Of a stretch of DNA of 18,279 nucleotides, positions 1 to 18,279 are shown piece by piece. Below the pieces are notes generated by a model. It worked only from the letters and a program-made list of their open reading frames with translations. It searched no databases and had not been told where the DNA came from. The DNA comes from Hemicentrotus pulcherrimus (Eukaryota > Echinodermata > Echinoidea > Camarodonta > Strongylocentrotidae): assembly GCA_003118195.1 (NCBI GenBank), contig BEXV01000802.1, positions 109,673-127,951 of the forward strand. Direction: 5' to 3'. Position 1 is the stretch's first letter; every line of letters starts with the position of its first letter. A program made the position numbers and the translations under genes.

Positions 1-70
1 CATGGGGTTCCTGACTGACCTAATAGCTTAATCCAGGGTTTTGTTTCAGTATCTGACACAAAGTTACTGG
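1..70. repeat. dispersed repeat B, copy 1 (cut by window edge)
   Basis: Begins CATGGGGTTCCTGACTGACC and continues with AATCCAGG, AATCTGA-like and ACAAAGTTAC blocks that recur in order at 3331-3426. Copy 1 lacks about 20 bases present in copy 2. The repeat may start left of position 1. Confidence 0.7.
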
Positions 71-89
71 ATCGCTTTAAAGTTTATCA

Positions 90-9231
<9,142 letters not shown>

Positions 9232-9680
9232 CTGGAAAAAAAATTGCCAAATTTTGAGCAAATGCAGATTACAAAAAAAACTCTTTGTGTCTGGGTCACC
9301 TTCAGTGGCACGTTCAATGGCTGTGTAAATATTCTGCAACTTTTAGGACCACATAACACGAAGGTTTGCAATCAAATGCAAATATGAAACAATGATTCTG
9401 ATTGGCTAACAGTTAGCCCTTTGAAAAATAAGTTCATGGCTGCATGCAACGATTATCTTGATTGGCCATTGCCCTTTTGCAATTGATTGGAATTTTTGTG
9501 TTTGTCTTCTTCATTTTTACATTTTGTTTTCCTAATCAGATCTAGTTGCAGTTAATATGTAGACTATAAAGTCCCATTGTGTCTTTTAGGGAAAAGGTTA
9601 AGTACATGGCAGAACTTGAGATTTTTATCTTGCAGAAAAATCATTGTTGATTTATTTTTCATGAAAGAAAGAAAAAATTG
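9232..9680. other. sequence upstream of membralin ATG exon
   Basis: AT-rich, without a clear TATA element, CpG cluster or open coding frame. If the acceptor at 9232 is real, this is the 3' part of a leader intron on the minus strand. ATTGGC/GATTGGCTAAC-type CCAAT-like words occur near 9400-9470, but on their own they are weak evidence of a promoter. Confidence 0.4.
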
Positions 9681-9689
9681 ATCTCCAAA

Positions 9690-9865
9690 AGCAAAGTGCT
9701 TAAGTTTATGTCCTTGAGCAAAACATTTTATCTCACTTGTTCTTCTCCACCCAGGTGTTAGATAGGTACCCAGTATTGTGTCGGATTAGCATGTTCATGC
9801 ATGTACATAATGTGATTACCTGGAATGCTCCCAAGGGAGTGGAGAATGTGCAATATCATATGCAG
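9690..9865 (+). mobile_element. SINE-like dispersed repeat fragment
   Basis: The run GTCCTTGAGCAAAACATTTT, then CTTCTCCACCCAGGTGT, then GATAGGTACCC resembles a conserved dispersed-repeat core seen in many marine invertebrate genomes (CTTGGGCAAGGCACTTTA...CCACCCAGGTGTAAATGGGTACC, recalled from general familiarity). The sequence then continues through GATTACCTGGAATGCTCCCAAGG. Boundaries are approximate; no promoter boxes or tail are clear. Confidence 0.5.
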
Positions 9866-10150
9866 AATAGTAAAAAAAAATGCACACAACTCCATAAAAC
9901 GCATCTTCCATATCATGGCTTTTTCTGTTCTCTTCAATTAAGATACCTTCTCCTACTGTCTTGAAATTCCAGGTTTCTGAACCATATACCATCGCTTCTC
10001 TAAGTTCTAACAGAAGCCAAATACTAATAGACCTTGCCTTTTATTCTCATTGTAAACCACTAGGCTCTACCAGATCATTAAACTTCATCCACCCAAATAT
10101 GCAATCTCACACCCACCATCACTATACATTGTAACCTCAAGAAAACAAAA

Positions 10151-10623
10151 CTTATCAGAAGGGGCGCTGGTCCGAGAATAAGGATTGTCTGCAGAAACAA
10201 GTATCGTCTTCCTACGCGCGGAGACGTGTCCTCAAAAATAAGGATCGTACACATTTCCAATTCTTATTTGCGATCCGCGTGTTGTCGGTGCGAAAAAAAA
10301 AAGATTCCGCTATGATTTTCTTGATGAATTTCACATTGACTTTGTACAGATATTTTCATGTTATGACCATAAATCCTCAGGAAGATGGACAACCCATAAA
10401 AGTAGATGGTGAACTAGGGGTATTTCATTACGCGGAATCTGTTTTTAGCATTGCCAGCATGCGGATCAGGAACCCTGCACCCACAGAGCGCGAAAGAAAA
10501 GAAAAAAACGTCTGCAAAATGTGGACGATCCTTATTTTTAGGATGCGATTTGTGTTCGTTTACGAGGAAATCCTAGTTTATGTGGGCGATCTTCCTTCTA
10601 GGACCAGCGCCCCTACTGCTTAT
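10151..10623. mobile_element. 463-bp non-autonomous DNA transposon with 5-bp target duplication
   Basis: CTTAT at 10151-10155 and 10619-10623 is a perfect 5-bp target duplication. The element (10156-10618) has inverted ends CAGAAGGGGCGCTGGTCC and CAGTAGGGGCGCTGGTCC (17 of 18). A second, subterminal inverted block near 10230-10256 and 10508-10540 shares AAAAATAAGGATCGT and CACATTT, and a weaker AATAAGGATTGT copy lies at about 10178. The CAG start resembles hAT elements, but these usually make 8-bp duplications; some reported groups make 5 bp. The 119-codon open frame at 10279-10638 runs across the element end and is not taken as a gene. Confidence 0.8.
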
Positions 10624-10793
10624 CAACCTATCACCTGATCAAAAAACAAGTCAATACAAGATATAATTGATATTATTGTTATGAATCTTTATTCACTTAG
10701 GTCTAAAGTTATTTCAACGTTTGATTACATTTTACTAAGCCTTGCGCAATTCACAAGTTTCTGGTTTCATTGTAAATTTACTCATCAGGGGGA
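10624..10793. other. unique AT-rich spacer between two elements
   Basis: Nothing recognised apart from AT-rich unique sequence between the 463-bp transposon and the G-run-ended element. Confidence 0.5.
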
Positions 10794-10944
10794 GGGGGGG
10801 GGGCGTTTCACAAAACTTGTCATCAGTGACAAATTACAGTTTTGGTTATAAGATACTGAAATCCTTGCTTCTGATTGGTTATCAGCAGATTCGTCACTGA
10901 TTTTTTGTCATTTGTCATTGAAAATTTCTTTGTGATATGCCCCC
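10794..10944. mobile_element. 151-bp inverted-repeat element with G-run/TTTCACAAA ends (family G)
   Basis: Left end GGGGGCGTTTCACAAA, right end read in reverse GGGGGCATATCACAAA. Inside, GTGACAAATT and AATGACAAATGACAAAAAATC are loosely inverted around TCAGTGAC. The same type of end is seen in a longer element at 14747-15038. The long G run hides any target duplication. Confidence 0.65.
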
Positions 10945-11750
10945 TTTTCTTTAATTAATTAGACCCAACTTAAATCTGCTCAACTCAAGTTAATACAGTT
11001 TATGACCTAAAAATAGGCAGTCTTTGATCTACCCAATGAAATATCAAATTCATTAACAAAAAATAAAAACCATGAAGAAAAAAACACAAACCAAAATGAT
11101 CCCTGAATTTAAAGATTGATAATTAAGATTCAATGACAATAAATCACATCATTGAAATTACCAGGAAAGAATGCATCTGATCAGTTCTGTTCACCTGTAA
11201 CTAAGCTTCATGTGCAATTGCATCAATCAAGTATTGATTAATGATTATAATAATGTCAATAAGTCATTGGCACAATGATTGGAATTGCATTACAATCATG
11301 ACAATTTACGATTGACTTTATGCACAATGACCCGACACTGCACAGGCTGTGTAGTGCAACTTGCGGAGAAGGCGAGCATGAAGCAGTGTTTACAATATAG
11401 AATCCCATCGTATACAGCCTATGGAATACTATGTGCGAATCAATGAATGATACGTACCGATAGGCCGATTGGCACTCCTCTTGCTTGTTTTTTCCCGAAT
11501 TACACTAAAAAATAGACTTCTGGCTTCGATAAAGTGGCACAAGATGAGAACATTTCTTACACAAACATTTATGGGAGACTGCATGAAATAGAGATATTTA
11601 CACTCAGAATCAAGTGCTTCGCCAACTCGTTCTAATCAGTGGCCATTTTGCGTGTGAAGACACTTCCACTATAAGAAAAGGGTGGGCAGCTATATTTTGC
11701 AGAGGGAATATCTATGTGACAAAAAAAACAAAAAACAAAATACGAGCCGG
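10945..11750. other. AT-rich region without a supported gene
   Basis: No coding sequence. Around 11334-11480 the sequence is less AT-rich. The minus strand there reads TCG|GTACGTATC (11460-11450), a plausible donor that could close a membralin leader exon. This is speculative, without a promoter signal. Confidence 0.3.
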
Positions 11751-11917
11751 AGAAGAAGGTGAAGAAGAAGAAGAAGAACTTATAGAAGAAGAAGAAGAAC
11801 TTAAAGAACTTGAAAAAAAGAAGAAAAAGACGAAGAAGAAGAAGAAGAAGATCGAAGAAGAAGAAGAAGAAGGTGAAGAAGAAGAAGAAGAAAGAAGAAG
11901 AGAAAGAAGAAAGAAAT
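11751..11917. repeat. GAA/GAAA-rich purine tract, about 165 bp
   Basis: Nearly pure purine on the plus strand, mostly GAA triplets with AAG and GGTGAA interruptions. The open frame over it (11614-11982) encodes only E/K/R runs and is not a gene. Such tracts can form triplex structures and are usually length-polymorphic. Confidence 0.9.
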
Positions 11918-11943
11918 GTAGAAGTTCTTTATCAATTATACTT

Positions 11944-11962
11944 CCCCCCGGCCCCCCCCCCC
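11944..11962. repeat. C-rich homopolymer tract
   Basis: Cs interrupted only by GG, immediately after the GAA tract. Its length is likely to be unreliable in an assembly. Confidence 0.8.
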
Positions 11963-11964
11963 AA

Positions 11965-12344
11965 ATAAAAACTAAATATTAATTACGATTTATAGACAAA
12001 GATAAGATATGATGAAAATATATATTTGTCTTTTGCGGCTAATTATACTTCAATTTGCATATTTCTTCTTCTCATTCTTAAAAAAAAAAACTTTTTTCAT
12101 ATCTGTTTTCTTTTGGATTCCTTATATTCTGCTTGTTAAATTGAAGTTTTCTTTACATGCATGTCTATGAAAGTATGAAAATGTTAGTAAATCTGTATGG
12201 TATTTTGTTTTCTCTACACAATTTTTTTCATGTTGCCAAAGGCATCAATAAAACTGAACTTCAAGTTGCCAACTTGTTATTTAAACCTGATTTTTTTCCA
12301 TAAGTCCTTTCTTTCACAACCTCTCAATTTCTAGCAACATAAAC
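11965..12344. other. AT-rich sequence, possible retroelement 3' tail near 12200-12265
   Basis: No gene. The stretch CATGTTGCCAAAGGCATCAATAAAACTGAACTTCAAG, described here only as an AATAAA-type tail with a short near-repeat, resembles 3' ends of LINE-like elements; confidence is low. The rest is T- and A-rich unique sequence. Confidence 0.3.
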
Positions 12345-12600
12345 ATGCCACACCACTACCACCCCCATTACAACAACCACTACCACCACACTGCTACCAC
12401 GTCCTCCAGTGTCCTCCACCAACAGCAACGAAAAGACCATCATTTCAATCACCATGCACAACCACACTAAGAAACATTACAACCACCAGTCCACCACCAC
12501 CACTACCAACAACAACACCACCACACACAGCACTGTGGACACCATCACTTACATCACCCCACCACCAACAACAACAAAAACCACCAACCCCACTAGAAGA
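12345..12600. repeat. degenerate ACC/CAA-type trinucleotide tract, about 250 bp
   Basis: Strongly G-poor on the plus strand with repeated CCACCA, ACCACT and ACAACAACA units. Both the plus-strand frame (12409-12711, T/N/H-rich) and the minus-strand frame (V/G-rich) are composition artefacts of this tract. Confidence 0.85.
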
Positions 12601-13729
12601 CAAACTGTAAACATAAACCCAAAAGACATGGACCAAACAAAACAGACAAACAAACACGACATATCAGATGAGAAAGAAAAAACAAAGATAACTCAGATCA
12701 ATATGCAATAACAAGAGCTTTGTTTAATAGCAGGAGTGATATTCACAATCAGTCTCAAATATCATATACAATTGCAAAAAAATCACTGTTTTTTGTGACA
12801 ACATGTTTGGAGTAGAGCTTGCATGTTTCCTTAAATATTCTACAGAAAACAACACATTATTTGAAACATATCTCAGTCATCCATAACAATAACATCCAGT
12901 CACAAAAACAAATTGCTCTGCACTTAGACTAATTCATCTTTTTATATACACATAATATAGGCATTTCAACTTAAATGGTACAAAAATAACCTACAAGTCT
13001 CTTGTGATCATTTCGCTACATCCTACTAGACAGATAACAATTTGCAATCAAATAAAGCATAGATGTACAAAGCACTTTAATTAAAAACCACCCAGCGTTA
13101 CGTAAGTCCTTTAAAAACAAGATAAAACACCACACAAAGCCAAAATAAAAATACACGATAAACATGTTCATACTGGTATGTGAAATAAAAAATAAAAAAA
13201 CTATACATGAATATTTTTTTTATAGAATCGTGCATTAAGAGGCAGAAAGGTGTTAAATCCAAGTAAAAGTATATGAATTAACTACCTTCTGGCTTTTAAC
13301 AGACAGGGTGGCATTAAGAACACAAGTATCTCTATCTCCCAAACTTTTCTTCATTATTGAGCAAAGTTTTTACGCCATAAATTCCTTTGTCCTCTAAGCA
13401 CTTTCATAAAAAGCATCCTGTCACATATTCTCAAATACTTCCAATAGAAATAAAACAACGTACTGTTAAAAAAAAATATATACTTTTCAAGAAACTGCTT
13501 AATCTAACATAATAAGTAGGAATAGTACACACAAAAAAATAAATCAAATTTTGATCAGTAAAATCATATCATTATTAATTACAATCATGGAATGGTCTTG
13601 GCAATAATTGTTCCCCAAATTAAATGGCTCTCTTAATTCCTATCGCAAACAAACACTGCAAAGTTAATATGGGTATTCGCAAAGGCTATCACAAACTTTC
13701 AAGTCAACCTTACATCACCCAATATAAGT
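12601..13729. other. AT-rich region without a supported gene
   Basis: More than 1.1 kb with no coding frame, inverted ends or RNA gene that I can defend. It contains several A-runs and AATAAA words on the plus strand, which could be random at this base composition. Confidence 0.4.
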
Positions 13730-13953
13730 CACTATGAACATGACGGACAAAGAAAGAGGACAAAATATACATTTCCTCAGGTAGACAAAGGAACATCCCT
13801 TCACTGCTATTAAGTAAACATGTGTAGAACAGGTGTCACATGCATATTCACCTGTTCTACACATTTTTACATAAGAGCAGTGAAAAGATGTTGTTTGTCT
13901 ACCTGAGGAACTGTATATTTTGTCCTCTTTCTTTGTCCGTCATGTTCATAGTG
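13730..13953. repeat. 224-bp foldback with 13-nt loop
   Basis: Left arm 13730-13835 and right arm 13849-13953 are reverse complements with about eight differences in 106 positions (near 92 percent). The first 42 bases of the left arm are an exact complement. The loop is TCACATGCATATT. Flanks show no clear target duplication. Transcribed, either strand would make one long, nearly perfect hairpin. It may be a foldback MITE or a source of small RNAs; no coding content. Confidence 0.9.
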
Positions 13954-14746
13954 AGTATTCGATGAATTCCTCCTGCAGTTGCATTGAATAGCTCTTGCCA
14001 AAATTATGTTCATCCACTACTGGTATTCAAAATAAAATCACAATTTTCTTGAGGCAATGATAAACAAATTCCTTTTAGACTAAAGCTAAATTTGCCTGTG
14101 TAATATAAGAGAAGATTATTGATTGTTAAGAAATTGTTAAGATACATAATTGTCTGAATATGGGTACTAGATATTGAATTACCCTGCAAAATAAGCTTTG
14201 TATTTTTAGTAAAAAATAATGATGAAATAAAAAAAGTATACACAAATGAACACTGTAGTAAGAGATAGCATGATATTGAACTCTCTGTGAAAAAAAAAGA
14301 GAAAATAACAAAATATCTAAATATTCTTTAGCATTGCAATCATGATCTACATGTATAAGATATTAACTCAATGAACATAGTACACAAATACATTGATTTA
14401 AAAAAAAAAGGAGTGAAATGGAAAATTGTCACTAAAATGAAGATTAGGTAAGGTAAAATCAGGTAGAATAAAAAAGGATCGAACATAAATAGTTGAACTA
14501 CAGAAGGGATAAAAGGTTTTGAAAACAATTTGAGTATTTGAAAACAATGAGCAATTCTTCAATGTCTGAATAGGAGGCGAAACAAAAGGGAAGTCATCGT
14601 GTCAATTGAACTACAAATAATCATGCTATAAATTCTAGTGATTACCCATTTGATGTTATTATCAATTCAAATGGGCAAGTCAAAGCTATTGGGTCCATAC
14701 ATTACCGGCCATACTGTATATATCATAGTAAGATCTTAATATATCT
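13954..14746. other. AT-rich region without a supported gene
   Basis: Nothing beyond a short hairpin at 14646-14676 (CCCATTTGA/TTCAAATGGG type stem). The open frames here are T/A-composition artefacts. Confidence 0.4.
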
Positions 14747-15038
14747 GGGGGGTGTTTCACAAAGATCCTAAGTTAAATTTAACTCTAATTTGGACTTAAA
14801 CATTATGGAGAGCCATTTCAGATAAAATATATCAAAAAGCAAAAATTGAAGTATTTTAGACTTTTCATAAATTCCACAGCAAGAACATGAAATCTCCTTG
14901 ATAATAGAAAATATGAATGAACTGAATCAACATTTTATGCATTTAAAAAAAGGTTTTACAAAATATTTTGAATGATGATAGCGGCTTTCCATAATTGTTA
15001 AGTCCAACTTAGGATCTTTGTGAATCCCCCCCCCCCCC
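14747..15038. mobile_element. 292-bp inverted-repeat element with G-run/TTTCACAAA ends (family G)
   Basis: Left GGGGGGTGTTTCACAAAGAT and right, reversed, a G run then ATTCACAAAGATCC are inverted ends. Similarity continues through CTAAGTT, GGACTTAA, ATTATGGA and AGCC over about 55-65 bp, with a gap of some 14 bases. The end sequence is related to the 10794-10944 element. The G/C run obscures the target site. No coding capacity. Confidence 0.75.
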
Positions 15039-15059
15039 TGATGATTGTATCATATTGAT

Positions 15060-15305
15060 AGCCCCACTAAAGCTTAGAGGAGAACATATATCGAGTGGTT
15101 GGTTGTTTGTTAGACCCGGCTGGTAAGAAAGCAAGTGTATGCTTGTAAGCAAGCAACCAGGGGACTGATGGCTTTAGGTCATCTTCGAGGGACTGGGTTA
15201 AATGAAGATTAATGCCTCAGCAGAGGGTACGAGTGTATCGACTTGCTATTGAACCCGGGACCTCCCGGTTATGAGACCACTGCTCTGCCACCGAGCCATC
15301 GCGCT
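15060..15305 (-). mobile_element. tRNA-derived SINE
   Basis: On the minus strand, from about 15305, the head has an A-box-like TGGCTCGGTGG (15298-15288), then GCAGAGCAGTGGTCTCATAA and CCGGGAGGTCCCGGGTTCAA with a degenerate B-box GGGTTCAATAGC (15256-15245). Spacing and order are those of a tRNA. A tRNA-unrelated body follows with CCCCTGGTTGCTTGCTTAC and CTTTCTTACCAGCCGGGTCT. This layout fits echinoderm tRNA-related SINEs such as the SURF1 type; the family name is my inference. The 3' end is uncertain and lies close to the family G element. Confidence 0.75.
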
Positions 15306-18194
15306 TTCATGAGTGTAAGGATACTTTGATGTAACTTCATGATACTCAATAACATATCATATGTGATATGGGATCTGAAGTGATCAAAGCCATGACTCAC
15401 CCAAATGCATGCAAAACTGAAATATCTATTTAATATATGGAAAGTATTTCAATCAAACAATGAAAGAGTTTGTTGAGAACTATTTCAAGGATGACAAAAA
15501 GAGATCCACTAAGCAAGTAGATACATTTTTGTCTTCTTCCTTTGCATAACAGTTCGCAAATCAAATTAGCAACATTAGTAGCCATTCATTATTATTGTTG
15601 TTGTTGTAATTTAAGAGATGATCTTACCCAGAAAGTTCTCCCCTCTTGACTACCGGTATAACATAGCCAGCAAATACCATAAACAATGCACATTCAATAA
15701 AACTAGTACCTTATGAAAACAAAGTTTTAACCCGCACTAAAGACAGTTCTTAAAAAAAAAGCCATCAGGAGTAGAATACAAGCAATATAACTGGTTTCGC
15801 TAAAAGCAAGTCTTTTAAAAAAAAGAGAGAATACACTCACAAAAATTGAATAACGGTTTCTGGTGCTTTTTGTGTAATACCATAAATGAATCTGTAGCAG
15901 AAAAAAATTATGATGAGCACAATAAATGTCTATCAATACAGCATGAAGTTCCATGAACCCATACATTTCCATTATTTCATGTTCTGCAAGTTTCTATACT
16001 AATATTTGTTTTCTTCTTCAGATTAGACCTTTATATGTTATAAAAATATATCCAAGACTGATACCGAATAGGATACTATAAAACTCTACTTGCAAAAAGT
16101 GCAATATTTTGACTGATTATGCCATTATATTCTGTGCATAGGTAGTCTGCTAAAGCTGCTACATGTAAATGCTTTTCTATCCTGCCTAACGATTTAATTC
16201 GCAATATTATACTTACTTTCAAGTTGGATAAAATGATAGGGGGAGGTTTACACTGAGTATATTTTGTGGCCATAATAAAGTACATGAACAGCTCTGGCCC
16301 AACAGATTTAATGATAACAAATATTTGTTTCTACAAAGGACAATTTCATACTGTACATAAAAATTGGCTATGATCTCATAATAGTGAGTATTTTCCAAGG
16401 GGACAGAACAACAAATTCCCTGGCTTTTGAATGGAATTGAACAAAGATTTCTCGTGTGTTTCACACAAACAACATCTGAAGTGTGTTATCCACTATTTCA
16501 GTCGAAGAAAACACATTTGGTCACTATCGATAGAGTCATATACTGAATGTGGTCTTATGCTGTGGATATCCTCATCATCATACGTTCAAACATGGTCATT
16601 GTGCAAACAGTGTTGTGTTTCCCAATACCACAATATACAGCTTTAACTACACCTCTTTGTTTCCTTATAAAACACTGACAGGTCATTGAGGCATCCTAAC
16701 AAAACAAATGAACCTGCCTAAAAAAACAAACACATGGAATGATTCCAGAAGATTGAAGGCACTCAGAGCTACATTATTTCAATTGATCGCGTACGAGAGG
16801 TACGTTGGCTCCTCATCTCTGACTCTAAAATTTCAATCATATTTTCACATCTTGCCGACATTACTCAGATGCGCACACTGTTGATACATTCAGTTTCCAC
16901 TTTATACATGTTTCACAAACATTAAAAGCCATCACAAGTAATAAGAGAGCCAATGATTTAAGAAAGCAGAACATAAATTCTACAAAATGATGATGAATCT
17001 GCTGAAATAACTTGCTTCTATGTCTTTGGCACGAAACACAAGATATTGAATACATACCGGTATTACAAAGTACCATTTATTGTAGAAGAAACCCAGCTCA
17101 TAAAGTAACTCTATGAAGAAGGTTCTACTACAGCCTACATTGCAATGATCAACCACAGAAATGTCTACGGTAATGCAATGTGCTTACCGTTATTGTAAAG
17201 TACATACCGGTACTACAGCACATACATGTATAATAGCACTAGGCTAAGTCGTGCAAATTTTGTGTCTAAAATGTGATTTAAAAAACACACAAACCCCTCT
17301 GTCTACGTGCAATGTCAGGCAATCCTATCTAGGTATCTGTAACACACACACACACTATTCATTGAGGGGTATCCCGAGAGCAATAAGGACGTTACCTCCA
17401 TGCCGAAGGAAATGATTTAAAGCCTTTCTGGCTTGCTCTCAGCAGACCATGTTCTCTATCAGTATTCATAAATGGAATGTTGTAATATAATTTGTCAATG
17501 TTATAATGAAACGACCTCCATACCATAGCCTCAGCATTTGCCAATTATTTTCTCCTTTTTTTTAACAAAGTTTTTAAATTCTCACAGTAGACAGTTTCTC
17601 TTTTTGAGTAAGGGCAGTTGGATACATGAAAAACTGAGCTTCAATCGCACTGTATTCACATCACATCAAGTTGCCCTGTCATCACAAGACTGAGGTTTGT
17701 TGAAAATTAAAAGAATGCATTATACCATCCTTTTCCCTTTTTTATGAGCCATTGCTGGAAAAGACTGTGGTATGAAGGCTTTCCATTTTTTTTTATTGGT
17801 CAAAGTTCACTATTGATACAGCTGGAATTTTTTTTAAAAAATCATACAAAATTGTAAGCAATGAAATAACATGATTCTAAATTATTCAAAACAATAAAAA
17901 AAAAATACCCTCTACATGTATTGTGATCACTTGAGCATTTCAGTTGGCCATCTTAAAACGGTGCAATGAAACTTATGCCTGGAATGCATTTAGATCTGAT
18001 CAGAGAATTAACAAATTTCTTTAAATCTGTTAATGTCTATACACGATAAGCTGAATATACATGTAGGGAGAAAAAGTAGAAGCTAAAATAGGAATACACA
18101 CAGCCGATAAATTAAGAATAGCCGGACAATTGATGTGATTTCATAAAAAAAATTAAAGTTCTATTTACAATGAGCAATACTAAAAATTCAAATC
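15306..18194. other. 2.9 kb AT-rich region without a supported gene
   Basis: All open frames are short and unrecognised. Small features: a GTTGTTGTTG run near 15595, a CA repeat (17342-17355), a short hairpin CGTACGAGAGGTACG near 16790, and three related TACCGGTA/TACCGTTA units at 17051-17073, 17185-17203 and 17201-17216. On the minus strand AATAAA occurs near 17800, so part of this could be untranslated sequence of a gene beyond the right edge, but nothing proves it. Confidence 0.35.
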
Positions 18195-18237
18195 ATATAT
18201 ATATATATATAGAAATATATATATATATACACACACA
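18195..18237. repeat. AT dinucleotide microsatellite followed by AC repeat
   Basis: AT repeat at 18195-18211, a GAA interruption, AT repeat to 18229, then ACACACAC. Simple sequence, likely length-variable. Confidence 0.9.
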
Positions 18238-18279
18238 GGCTAAGAAAATAAATACAAAACACTCTGATTACAAGAAAGG

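Noticed and set aside
10279..10638. 119-codon plus-strand open frame
   Set aside because: It lies in and runs past the end of a transposon with inverted ends, and shows no protein family I recognise.
11614..11982. 122-codon E/K-rich open frame
   Set aside because: It is the translation of a GAA microsatellite; no start context, domain or splice structure supports it.
12409..12711. 100-codon T/N/H-rich frame and its antisense V/G-rich frame
   Set aside because: Both are products of the ACC/CAA low-complexity tract.
15240..15305. functional tRNA on the minus strand
   Set aside because: The A- and B-box regions are present but the B-box is degenerate and the acceptor stem does not close; a SINE head explains it better.
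16861..17076. 71-codon minus-strand frame with a hydrophobic stretch
   Set aside because: Short, AT-composition driven, no homology recognised and no splice partners seen.

Overview
This is animal nuclear DNA, AT-rich, with one recognisable protein gene interrupted by introns of 600 to 1900 bp and surrounded by small mobile-element debris. A marine invertebrate deuterostome fits best, most likely an echinoderm such as a sea urchin. That rests on close but clearly diverged similarity to vertebrate membralin, a tRNA-derived SINE, many short inverted-repeat elements, and abundant TACATGTA-type words. The taxon is an inference.

The left half (about 108-9231, minus strand) is the membralin gene (TMEM259), a multi-pass ER membrane protein that serves ER-associated degradation. 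I could join nine coding exons. All have GT/AG borders, every join keeps phase, and the product matches membralin from the start codon to residue 517. The last part of the protein (about 100 residues in the human protein) lies left of position 1. An acceptor-like site 20 bases upstream of the ATG suggests a separate 5' leader exon further right.

The introns hold many insertions. They include three TTAA-flanked inverted-repeat elements (two of one family, in opposite orientation), a TA-flanked element, an element with AAGCGAGTTCGTAA ends, a LINE-like 3' tail, a 219-bp palindrome with a degenerate tRNA-like centre, and two dispersed repeat pairs. The intron before coding exon 8 also carries a copy of that exon's own acceptor and first codons, 97 bp upstream of the real one.

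The right half (about 9.3-18.3 kb) has no gene I can support. It holds a SINE-like fragment, a 463-bp element with a perfect 5-bp target duplication, two elements with G-run/TTTCACAAA ends, a 224-bp near-perfect foldback, a tRNA-derived SINE, a long GAA tract, an ACC-rich tract and AT-rich unique sequence. It could be upstream flank, the 5'-leader intron of membralin, or part of the untranslated region of a neighbour.

I see no clearly new multi-gene system. The observations most worth checking are the duplicated splice acceptor in membralin and the two long foldbacks.
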